Shown here piece after piece: positions 27,206 to 37,690 of a stretch of 64,000 bases of DNA. Below the pieces are notes generated by a model. The model saw only the letters and a list, made by a program, of their open reading frames with translations, was not told the origin of the DNA and searched no databases. The DNA comes from Liolophura sinensis (Eukaryota; Mollusca; Polyplacophora; Chitonida; Chitonidae), in contig NC_088300.1 of assembly GCF_032854445.1 (NCBI RefSeq), positions 66,188,984 to 66,252,983 on the forward strand, given 5' to 3'. The translations under genes and the position numbers were made by a program. Numbering within the stretch: position 1 is the stretch's first letter; each line of letters begins with the position of its first letter.

Positions 27206-28786
27206 GGTATAATAAAATGAACAAATCCATTCACCTTTTCGTTACTGTGTCTAGGGCTACTTCTGACTTGTAACTTATCAGTTGAACTACGATTACTAGC
27301 AAAAAGTTATACCTTTCAACCGTAGCTTGTAATTTATACGTGAGTCACTACAACACATCGGTAGGTTTACACCTGTGGTTCACCGTTAAAGGCAGCTAAT
27401 CAAGTTTTCTGCATGAAAATATCAAATACTTTTTGATTACGAATCTTTTAATTAACCCATACAACGATTCTTGTGCCGTTGTACCTCTCAATATTCAATG
27501 CGAAAACACAAAAGAAACTGCTATGGTTAGGTTCCTTCGATTATGTCATGCAAGGGTGGTAGGCATTAAGTGTAAGTATTTAAGCGGAAGATTAGCACAT
27601 TCCTAACCGGTAATGACATGGATAAATCAAGGAAATTTTAAACTTAGTTCATTACCTCATTGTTATGAGCAGAGAGGTATTTATAAAAATTGGGTAGAAA
27701 AAAAACTGAACGAAAGTGACCAGGGCAATTTGGAGAAAATTACCCTTTGTGAAGAAAAGAAGATTTATAGAAACTGAAAAAAAAATTGTGGCATGTTTTT
27801 TTCCATGCTATTGTGTATTAATTTTTCTGGAAGGGGAGAGGAGGAGATTAGGGTGGATTTATATCCATCAGCTCTTGGTGCCATATATACAGCTGTATGA
27901 CAAATGATCAGTGGCATATATAAATAATGCCAAATATCACTACGTGCGCGTGCTCGGTCGTGTGGAAATACACACAAACACAGCAGCCGAATATATCATC
28001 TCGACCAGACGCAGCATCGTCAAAAATAATTTGAACTCTTTAACAAGTTAAGTGCAGTGATCAATCTCCTACATTTGGGAGGCTGTGTCAGTGACAGTCT
28101 CGTCCTAATGAACTCACACATCGCCGTGTCTTTGTTCTCCCCTTATACATATATATCTCTGTCTGGGTGGCTGATCCGTCATATTTCATCCCGCACAATT
28201 TCATCATTGTCTTTACGGCCGAACTCGTACTTTTCCGTCTCTATAGCTTATCGTCAATCCCCGTAACGGATTCGCTCATTGACGGAAATTCTTTTGGCAC
28301 TAGTGCCAAATGACTGTCACACCCCACACAGTTTAGTGACGGAGCGTGCTGTATCTGTATGGACGGTACAAGTACTTTGTTTTTGCTTTTGCACTACAGA
28401 TTATTTCACATTTGCCAGGATTTTTACTAAATGTAACAAATCTCCGAACATCGAAAGTGGGATTGCAGGATGTTTTTGTTTACTTCCCGAAATACATACA
28501 GTCCAGGGTAAATGATGCATCTGCTTGGCGCTGCTCATACATATGTACAACCATCTTAGAGTAACCCATACTGCTTTTTCCATTGGCAGTTTGGAATTTT
28601 ACATCGATGCTGTGAGGATTTGGATTATACACACAATATTCTGCACTGATATTTTATATTTTTATATTTTTCGTTATTTTGTAATTAATGTCAATTATGC
28701 TTTCAAAACATAATGTTCATGCGTCGACTTGAAGAATATCAATGTACCTGCAAGTGTCCTGTTTTAGTTTTGTAAAGCAGGAAAAC
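27206..28786. other. Unassigned DNA containing a perfect palindrome
   Basis: Several overlapping short frames (28057-28713) occur on both strands without any recognised domain. TTTGGCACTAGTGCCAAA at 28293-28310 is a perfect 18-bp palindrome. Confidence 0.45.

Positions 28787-28840
<54 letters not shown>
28787..28840. repeat. (ATT)n microsatellite
   Basis: About 18 uninterrupted TAT/ATT trinucleotide repeats ending at 28840. Confidence 0.96.
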
Positions 28841-28841
<1 letters not shown>

Positions 28842-30079
28842 CTCAACCGTGAAAAACATACACGTTTTACCTCGGTGCAGATATTGCATTATACCAATAT
28901 AGCATGTCGATTCAACAAAGATTAGTTTGTACCCCTACATGGATCATCAACTTGTAATTATCTGATATCATGTCCACGAGATAACATGCGAGAATTACAA
29001 TTCCATATGCTAGATATAAATGACTTCATAATTACAGGGTGTGTTATTAACTTCAATATCATATAATGGTGATATGAAATAAATGTTGTTTGTTTTAAAT
29101 TGGAATTTGTAGACTCTTGATTAGTAGATAAAAACGTGCTCAGTAGACCAGAAATTACTTGTATACTCGTTATGCCTCTGAAATATTTATGTCTTTTTTT
29201 TATTATTATTAAAATTCAGGTTTAAGATCATAAGTTTGTTTAAGTTATGCATTGTATTAATTAAATTTAAATTATGCTGCTGTTAAGATAAATTTTTCAT
29301 TAAGTTTGGTTAAACTGTTTGACACTTATTTTATTAAGTGTTCCGTAAGCACATGTATCGTATAAGGTGCTAAAAGTAAGTACCTATATGGCATACACAA
29401 AACTTTTTCATTTTCTCCTTTAAGCCTCACCACACAGCGACGACTCTCTGTCCAATGCAGTCTGTGATATTGCAAAGTTTGGGTCTAATACACAGATATG
29501 ACAGCCCTTCAGTTTTTTGTTCAAAACAGCGTTAAACATACGAAATAAAAAAAAAAACATTGATGCGTCTTTTCCAACACGTGGAAATCATCAACCAATG
29601 AGGAAGTCCGTGTCATTTTCAAACGAAGTGCTGTTTGTGTTTGTATATTACCCTATCGCTGAGTGGCTGGTTCAATACGCTTGTTGCATCTTGTCGCGGA
29701 TGCTTGTGGAAGAGAAAAAGGAGTCGTGTACCATTGACACAGTACCACACCTCTTAACTCGTATACCGTAGAAAACTTTGAACCAGGCATATCTGTCTAC
29801 AAAAAGCACACGATAAAATGATTATAATTCCACGAATGTTTTGTGCTGTACAATTTAACGATTTCCGGACTTGTCTTGGCGTTTCATTACAATGGATATT
29901 TTGTGTCTGCCGTTGAGCGCGTCTGGGGGAACATAGGTTCTTATAAAGTTTCACATCTGGTGGTTTTTATCAGCCGTCTTGTAGTATGTAGTCAGCCGTC
30001 ATATACAATTACTTCATGTTTTCTTTCATTACTGATCCAAACCAAGCGTGACCGGGTTTCCATGAAAAAATAAAGGCGC
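28841..30079. other. Unassigned A+T-rich DNA
   Basis: Frames at 29517-29771 and 29843-30073 are short and unrecognised. No repeat family seen. Confidence 0.45.
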
Positions 30080-30260
30080 ATCAACATCATGACCAAAACA
30101 GACGAAAAAAAGGCGAGGGCAGCGCAAAGCAGGCCGCCTGTAACCAATGTACATTAATCAGGAACACATTAAGGCCCAGAGCAATAAATATTGCGCTGAA
30201 AATTATTTCAATTAATCCTTTCTTTTCGAGTTATGCATCATTTTCTTGTCACAACTGCTC
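30080..30260. promoter_or_regulatory. Possible regulatory island with Otx-type site and GCAATA palindrome
   Basis: A compact G+C-richer stretch leads into GCAATA-AA-TATTGC (30181-30194, a 14-bp interrupted palindrome) and TAATCC (30213-30218), the core bound by K50 homeodomains such as Otx. ATTAATCAG and CCAATG motifs lie just upstream. Motif density is the only evidence. Confidence 0.2.
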
Positions 30261-31467
30261 CACCCACCAGGTACTTTGCCTTAAGTTAGCGAAGCTGTTC
30301 TCTACATTACGCAGATCTATTAATAATACAGCTGCTGTTAGTTTAGACAGTTTAAAAACAAAGATGAAAGATATAACCCTGAAATGAGTAAATAATATAC
30401 ATTAGAGATAAGATTAGCCTCCCTTGTTTTTTATTTTCGATATTAACAGACGAATCTGAGGCACCTGTTGGAATTTTGTCTCATTATTTTATAGATGTTT
30501 CATTAAGTATATATATATAAGTTCTTACATGCATGAAATAAATGAAAATAGATAAATGTTGACCTGTTCAGCAAACGTCAAAGAGAATAAGAATGTTGTA
30601 TGGGAAAGTTTTGAAAGGTATGCTTTTGAAATGTTTGCACACCAAAATTAACATGAATCTGGGAGAAATCGCCTTTCTTCATAATGTAAACCTACATGTA
30701 ATCCCACATCTGCGAATTTACAATTCAGCTTGGTGTATCAGCTATTCGTGATATACTTTTGCTTAGGAGAATATTAGTGCCAACTGGATATGTTATAACC
30801 CATTCCTTATTCATACCATACAACACCACCGGGATTTGAGAGCCTTCTGGAGAATATGATTGGGTAATACTTATAGACCGTTCTGTTTGGATATTTCAAT
30901 TTATTCTTACCAAATTGTTGCCTTCTTCCGGAGATATGAAACAGAATATTGACCTGGAATACCATTTCAACTGTATACTCCTCCTGGAATTCGAATAGGG
31001 GTAAGATTTTGATACTGGATCACGTTTCCGTTGGGTAGCTCTGGGGGCACTGTTTCTTCTCTGCAACCTTACTATATAAGGATATACATATATCACACGT
31101 AGCAAGAAGAACAGCAATTTCAGTGCTGAGAATATCCGTTTAGATCATGAACAATTATAGTTCAGATATAGGGTGTTCGATATCGCAGAAAGACATTCTA
31201 TGTTCAAATTCTATGTAGCATGACGCACAGAGCACATGTAAATCTTTTAAACATCATATTTAAGTTTCGATTGGTTCCGTGTAGTAACGATGGCGATGCC
31301 ACTAATCGCACGGTCATGAATACATATAAGGAAATGCCGCAGATACTAGTCCATCGCGACCATCTGATAATATGTCATTTTCTAAAAACCTTATTATAGT
31401 ATTAACCAAAAATTGTGGATAAGTTTTCTTTGATGCAGTCATAGTTTGATAAACCATTTAACCGTTA
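30261..31467. other. Unassigned A+T-rich DNA
   Basis: No supported feature. The minus-strand frame at 30896-31117 is short and unrecognised. Confidence 0.45.
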
Positions 31468-31621
31468 ATAACTCGGCGGCTTAGACTGTCTTCCTCTCAT
31501 GCCCTGGATGCATGTTCGATTCCGGCTCTCGCTGAGGTACCTGAGAGTGGTTTAAGCTGCGAATACTCACTAAATAGTATTGGTGAAAAATACGGAGTTA
31601 AACACCATTCAAATAAATATG
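31468..31621 (+). mobile_element. tRNA-derived SINE family D, near full length
   Basis: Starts with a tRNA-like head: TAACTCGGCGGCTTAGAC resembles a pol III A box and GTTCGATTCCGG is a good B box about 35 bp downstream. It ends in ATACGGAGTTAAACACCATT then CAAATAAATA, close to the GTACGGCGTAAAACACCAAT end of family A. Its body between head and tail (GAGGTACCTGAGAGTGG and onward) is unlike family A. I could not identify a target-site duplication. Confidence 0.7.
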
Positions 31622-34099
31622 GGAAAACAAGAATCCTTATCCTGAATTTTGCGTTTTATACCGCATAGCTAAGATCGTACAATGGCTGTTCGCCTTTTGT
31701 TCGTCTACTACTCTCCTACATGTAGGTGTAAAAGTGTTTCATTCTTTACTGGGCAAATCGTATAGTAGGTTAACCTGCAGGGAAGCAAACGTTCTATGAG
31801 TCCTTTGGCTCAGATTAAGCATAAAAATACTAAGATATAAATGATAATTTGGCCGCATTTTGCTCTGATGTGCATGTCGTCGATTCAGTGTATGTCTCAA
31901 GATATAGGGAAATTCCTATTTTCCTATGTAGAGGGCTCCTAATATGCTAGGCACAGGAATTAACGTCAGTGCAGTGTGATTCACTCGCACTGAACGCACC
32001 AACAGTATAGATGATAGGCCTATTCGAATGACCGTGGTTGGGATTCATAACACACCAAGCATGTCTAACGTGAACTGAAATGAAAAAAAATGAAAATAAA
32101 AGCCATGAAATCTATGCATGTAAAAATAAGAAAACAACATCGTTTCCTGGCTGGGTTCGGTGCTGATAGGTTTCAGTTCTCAACAAGAACGGCTTAATTT
32201 ATAACAGCTCGCGCGACGACACGAATTCAGGATAATCACGCGTAATCTCTCGAAACTTTGTTGCGAAAGTGAGGCTGTGATTTAGTATGATTGACAGGTG
32301 TGCGGTTTCAGAGTTCTATGTTCTGATGTCACGCGTGACGTTAATCGTTTCCTCGTGAGTAACGTCATGGTTTTCCAGTCGAGGAACACCGGCTCGTGTA
32401 ACGTCCCCATATCTTCCGCTATACTCCCTTATACCGCACAGCTTATGCTCCATAGAATTGTCACATTTGATCCGCACGTCTAATAGGAACTGAATATTTA
32501 TAGCCCATTCTTTTGTCATTCTATACTCAATTACGAAATGCAATGCAAACATCGGCGCCCGATTTTGTGTAGCAGTGTAAGCAATAGTAAATGGTCTTGA
32601 AAATTGCAAAATCGATTCTTACAACTATTGTCTTTGTTATTTGTGTTATGTGGGGTATGGATTACAGGGGATTAGTTACAATGATAGCACACCTAGATCA
32701 TGCCTCAGCGCCATCACTTATACATGACTAAAAAAAATACCCGTCTTTCTCATAATGAACCCCCACCCACGTGGCCATTCATTTTCCAGTACAAAAAGTC
32801 ACAGTGGCCATTGGATTGTCTTGTTACATACAAATACTTATTTTCCCTCAGCAACCTGAATTTCACTTTTTTATGTGTAATAGATTTAGCGATTAAGGCA
32901 CTTAATGGTAGGTCTTATAATTTGCTATCTTCGATGCATTGTTTTTGGCCGAGTCTAGCTATATTACAATGTTTGTATTCTTGGAATTAAGCCTGTCTTC
33001 TCAATCCTTCCATCGAACAAATCAGATGGAGAAAAAAGATAATGTGACCTTTATGGGATGGGACTAATTTCAAACCAGACGTCTGACGGTTTTGGTCTGC
33101 CCGGTCAAAAACGTCTTCTTATCTGAAAGTAGACAAACAGAAATGTGCATCTTCATCGGCACTGACAATATCTTGGCACATTTTCCCTATGTTTCGTCAA
33201 TTTTTTATCCCGCTTCTGTCACACTGGTAAAAGTTTGCGGTCTTTTTGTCGCCAATGCTCAATATAGTCCAGGCATTTTAACGACAGGCACATTTCTTCA
33301 TCGTCTAGCCACGGTACAAGAATAAATACACTCAATTAGGTAGATAAATGTTTTGAAATATCTATACCTTTGGCCTGAGAGCTTCCACACAAGTTAAGGG
33401 GTCGCGGAGGTCAATCGGCTGCAACACGATATGGAATCGTACGTGCACAGTTTGTCATATTTTTGTTGTCTTATGTAAAACAATATCTATAATCAGACTC
33501 TTGTCTTTAATTGTTCTCAGTCTACGTGATTACTTTATCAAGATGGTCAAATGATTTGACGTTTCGCTGATCTGATAAGCATGGTTGTAGAAAGGCTGAT
33601 CATAAATGATATATTGTAATGAGCAAATGAGGAAACAGTCGTGGATGATGGGTTATACCAATGGTTACGTCTCGTCCCCTTATATCAAGTTTTCAAGGAA
33701 TGTCTAGTGTGGTGAGCCTTACAAGTTGTCGGTGTAGGCAGTAAGGGGACAAAGCTCTGTGTGACCATGAACAATAACATAGGTAAATGAGAAACATATG
33801 TTCTTGCTCCACTTCGACATGCGTAACCACAAAGTTCTTCAGATCAATGTCCAATATCAAGCAATGGCCTCGCTGGCCAAGTGACAAACATAACGTACAA
33901 ATGGCTAAGGTCACATGGTTAGGCATGTAGTTGGTTATAGTGCAGTGACGTTTTTCGAGTGGATTATTTTAACCGATTATATACATTCTCTGGAAGTTAA
34001 ATAAACAATAACCGTTTTGTTATCGGTTTATATAGCAAACGAAACATAAATGGAATGTGCACCTCGTGGTGGCCCCTATTGTTGCCTTCTTGATAAACT
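31622..34099. other. Unassigned DNA
   Basis: Two G+C-moderate blocks carry unassigned frames: 32316-32609 (minus, 97 codons) and 32700-32990 and 33092-33325 (plus). None has a recognised domain or clear splice context. Confidence 0.4.
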
Positions 34100-35505
34100 G
34101 CTCAGCCTTGGTCTAGCGTCGTTGATGTATGGGCTGCGAAGTCACGTCAGGTGAAAATGGCGGTAAATCAACTGTTGGTGACTTGATCAGACAGGGGCGG
34201 ATGGATATGGATTGGTCACGAGATGCTACGATTTTCCAAATCATGAACGGATGCTATTAGCAGCAGATGTATCAAAATCAGTGGCGTTCCACCTGCTTGG
34301 CTGACTTCAACCTTGGATTCACTTGAATTACAACACCGGTGACGTCAGCATTTCCGGATTCGCACCCTTCCTTCTGTTATAGGACTCACGCTTCGCAGCG
34401 GAAGGGAAAATATTTCGACTTGAGAAAATGTCCGGTTGCCGTTTTTCGTATTTCTCATCTGCCTCCATACGAAATTAAAATGCGATAAATTACCAACGTG
34501 AGGAAACGCTCTTGTACAGAAGCATGCAATAGCACTTTACAAGATTTATTGCAAAATAATTTGGCGTCCATTTGTACGGCTGACAGAAAAAAGCAGAAGA
34601 CTACGTGTTAGAGACAGATATCAAGTAACAGTAAAACGACTTCTAGGGGTTTTTTGTCTGGCATATAGATTTTGAATAGAAAAGATATTAACATGGATAG
34701 TTTCTGGATATTTTAGGAAACTCTTGTGCGTGGGGAGGGTGAGGGTGGTGGTGATGGTGTGGAGTTCTCTTTTTTTTCTGAAGTACGATGTAAAAGACAT
34801 CTCAATATTGATACTTATTCACAACAGCGAGTTGTTGAGAAGGCCAACTTATCCATTCGGATTTCTTTGCCCTGACTAAGCCGAGTGTGTGTGCTGCTGC
34901 TCCGTGAGGGCAGTATACAGTGAGCTACATGCCCCGTTTCCCTCTCTCCTACCCCTCGATCACTCCGATAAGCCTCACCAACACCGCCTGGTTTAATATC
35001 AGGGTTCTGGGGATATGTGATATAAACAAAAGGTCAAGGCTAAAGTAAACCGTTCTGGGGAGTAGCCCGCTGAAACCCGGGAAGATTTGGTAGGAATTTA
35101 ATGTTTTTGACGGGTATCATTTCACCGCCCAAACCAGCAAAATAAGTCGTTAAAAGGGCGACGTTGAGTCCGTAAGATCAACTCTACAGTAAGCGATATC
35201 TGCTGTGTTCCTATCTAAAACTACGGCTTGGACGCGTGTGTAAATGGCCGACCGTATTACTGGACTACGTTCTCTGGGTGTTACGTTCCTACTTCCCCAG
35301 GAAAAAACATTGGCCTCCTCAGTATCATGGGAGCGGATGGGCGAGGCGACCACAAGGCGGAGTCTGGGAAAACCTGCAAACTTTTGACGGCGATAAGGTT
35401 TAATTGTTTTCGACAGAAGCCGTGTGCGCTTCGCCATGACCGGTTCTGATTTCAGTGGTAGTATAGAGTCTCCAAACGCTCTTAAAATGAGATAGCCTCG
35501 ACTAG
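34100..35505. promoter_or_regulatory. G+C-richer region with CRE and G-rich tract
   Basis: Contains a perfect cAMP-response-element palindrome TGACGTCA at 34340-34347, a G-rich tract GGGGAGGGTGAGGGTGG near 34731-34750, and a stretch open on both strands at 35150-35449 (95 and 73 codons) with no recognised product. It could hold promoter-proximal sequence, but no TATA or initiator context can be tied to a gene. Confidence 0.15.
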
Positions 35506-35727
35506 GTGGTAATGAAGATTATTTCTGATTATATAGAGCAGGCTAAGGAGATAAATCACGCCCCGATCCTCGGACCGTCGACAGAAGACATGATGAATTC
35601 ATCTGACAAGTTGTTAGCCGTAAGCAGACGACACCTGATGTCCTCCTATGACGTCATTCTCCCCGATGTGCTCTGCTTCTCAAATGACGGTGACGGTGTG
35701 GACAGGAACATCGGTGCATTTTCTTAA
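35506..35727 (+). CDS. Unassigned ORF, up to 73 codons (doubtful)
   Basis: The frame begins with GTG at 35506 and has its first ATG at 35512. The product is acidic and mixed, with no low complexity, ending DGDGVDRNIGAFS. I see no signal peptide or membrane segment and do not recognise a family. A perfect TGACGTCA (35649-35656) lies inside it, which may mean the sequence is regulatory rather than coding. A small exon is the alternative. Confidence 0.15.
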   Translation: MVMKIISDYIEQAKEINHAPILGPSTEDMMNSSDKLLAVSRRHLMSSYDVILPDVLCFSNDGDGVDRNIGAFS

Positions 35728-36365
35728 GAAAATAAAATGAACGGTGTTTTCGCACAGGCGCAATGATGGATTGGTGATTGTCTGTAGGCATCACAGGTTA
35801 CAAGATACATGTCTCGCATTCGCCCTACTTCTGAGGTCAATGGGAATTGGAAGCAAGCAGATGCTGTGTTCTTTCCATGCATTTTTTGCCATCTTCATCA
35901 ATGTGTGTACGGTTCCTGTGCAATGAACACATGCTTGTGCCAGTGCATTACAGCTATTGCTCAGTTTCATACTCATTAAGTTTAATACATGAGGCAGCTT
36001 TTGATTACGGTGACGGGGGTTGGGGGTGAGGGGAAGAAGACACCCTGGGCTAACATTTACGGCCGCGTAGTGTTAAATATCTTCTGTTGTCAATCAAAAG
36101 CATAGCGGCAGAAGTAGGTCGTTATAGGGCTCAAAACCCCTAATATAACATTCCAGTTTTTATTTTGTTAGTAAAGACTGTCATGGGGCGCTCATATGGA
36201 GACTTTTACGACCGCTCGTATAGCAGGAGCGTCTATCACTCAGTGGTATGATTCCTCAACCGCCACAGCTCGCGAATTAAGATTTCAAAATGGCGTCAGC
36301 TGAGATTCCATTCTTCCCTGGTGATTCCTCCTACAGGCGTCCTTGAATCTTGAGAACGGTAATGA
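35728..36365. other. Unassigned DNA
   Basis: Several short overlapping frames on both strands, none supported. A G-rich stretch GGGGGTTGGGGGTGAGGGG lies near 36016-36034. Confidence 0.4.
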
Positions 36366-36397
36366 GGGTTGTGGGAGGAGAGGGGGGAAGGAAGGGG
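36366..36397 (+). other. Canonical G-quadruplex motif
   Basis: Four G runs of 3, 3, 6 and 4 (36366-36368, 36373-36375, 36382-36387, 36394-36397) are separated by loops of 4, 6 and 6 bases. This satisfies the usual G3+N1-7 rule. Confidence 0.85.
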
Positions 36398-36471
36398 TGG
36401 ATGCTGTGTACAAAGCCTGTGGACATTTGTTCTTAGCACATAGCAGTGTTGGTCTTGTTTTCTTATAGTGA

Positions 36472-36674
36472 TTTATTTGTTTATTTATTTTATTTACGCC
36501 GTACATTATCGTGGGAGGAAACCGACGACCATCCGCAGCTTGCTGGAGGACCTTCCCACCGAACTGACACAGTTTCCCAAGGGAAGCCAGCGTGAGCTGG
36601 ATTTGAACTTAAAGCGACAGGTGAATGGGTCATTACGGCGCGCTGGCACGTTAGCTACCTCGGCCACGGAGGCC
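36472..36674 (-). mobile_element. SINE family A, internally deleted, tRNA head retained
   Basis: Minus-strand copy with tail ATTTATTTGTTTATTT at the left and a tRNA-derived head at the right, ending CTCGGCCACGGAGGCC (plus strand). Between TTTACGCCGTAC and GTGGGAGGAAACC most of the CAAGAATATTTC...GGCGGCC block is missing, and the GGGCAGAGCCCG segment after it is also gone. Imperfect flanking repeats TTCTTATAGTGA (36460-36471) and TTCTTAAAATGA (36675-36686) look like an aged 12-bp target-site duplication. The frame 36468-36686 is this SINE. Confidence 0.85.
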
Positions 36675-36686
36675 TTCTTAAAATGA

Positions 36687-37181
36687 CAATATATATATAA
36701 GCAACTGGAGTCTTGAAGGTTGCTGGGTGCCCTGTTGTCCCTATATGACCTACGGCTACTCCATCAGAGTCAGTTGGCTCACCTGTACAGGTAAATGATC
36801 GACTGTGATATTCAGGCAGATTAATTCTTCTACAGAGACGGGTCAGGGGTCAGGCGACCTCGCTGGTGCTTGTCACCCATGGTTGATCCTTCACAATAAA
36901 AGGTGTGTGACTAAACTTTCTGCCTCGGGTAAACTGATTATTGCATTAGCTTAAGGAATGCTAATTTCCACGACGACATCATAAACTATAACAAATGTGG
37001 CACATGAATTGCTCATCTGTGAGTGAAATCATGTACGCATTCACTGGTATTGTGTTGTATTGTAATTTTCACATGAGTATAATGATAAAACATTTCCAGA
37101 ATATAATTAAGGCTAAAATATATCTGCAAATATTCAAGTTTGATGGCCTGATTAAGTCGTTATTTTTAATTTGTTTTTCAG
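36687..37181. other. Unassigned DNA
   Basis: A+T-rich towards the right, ending in a pyrimidine-rich run TTAATTTGTTTTTCAG that resembles a 3' splice site. Confidence 0.4.
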
Positions 37182-37275
37182 GAGCAAAGTGGTAGTTTTT
37201 GATAAGGAATTTGATCGCGAGTTTTCGGAAGTCAGCCGTCACTTTGACGCACTTTTCCAGTCATATAGGGCCAGC
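37182..37275 (+). CDS. Possible internal exon (speculative)
   Basis: A T-rich tract ending in CAG (37179-37181) is followed by a frame, read from 37183, that stays open to a TGA at 37309. It reads SKVVVFDKEFDREF then SEVSRHFDALFQSYRASG: charged and amphipathic, unlike typical chance translation. A donor-like GTCAGT begins at 37276. The in-frame stop upstream lies before the acceptor, so the open part is only 51 codons. No family recognised. Short open frames with AG ahead are common, so this is a hypothesis. Confidence 0.18.
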
Positions 37276-37369
37276 GGTCAGTTACCATTCTCTCGTTGCT
37301 CTCTTGGTTGAATTCACTTTTTCATTCGTTTTTTGCCCTTGTCTTCTACCTGTCACCCTCCATGCGCAC

Positions 37370-37690
37370 TAATCTGAGGGGTCATTGTGGGCAGGTGAAT
37401 TATCATTGCGGTCTAGACTGTCCCCCGGCACTCCCATTTCCTGTCAGCTAAGCTTTGGCGGCCATGCCTCATGGTTGAAGCTCTGTTTATCTTTTCCCTG
37501 ATCTTGCTTTGCCCAACTTCGACGGATAACGCTTTTCAACTTTGAAATTGAAATTAAATTGTTTCCGCCGCGAAACGCCTACAGTGGTTCGATCGGTGTT
37601 GACAACAAACCTGTTATTAGTGTCAGGTGGGACAGCTGACCCTTGTCCTACCAAACGCATCCCACAAAATCAGGGATCGATATCGGAGAA
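37370..37690. promoter_or_regulatory. Possible regulatory island with Smad-like palindrome
   Basis: A G+C-richer run with GTCTAGAC (a palindromic Smad-type site near 37411), CAGGTG E-box, ATTATCATTGCGG, TTTGGCGGCC and CAGCTGACCC. No ORF. The regulatory call is inference from motif density and base composition against A+T-rich surroundings. Confidence 0.2.

Noticed and set aside
31468-31545. Possible tRNA gene
   Set aside because: Good B box but no acceptor-stem pairing, and it continues into a SINE body and tail.
36468-36686. 72-codon ORF
   Set aside because: Lies entirely within the internally deleted SINE family A copy and its flanking duplication.
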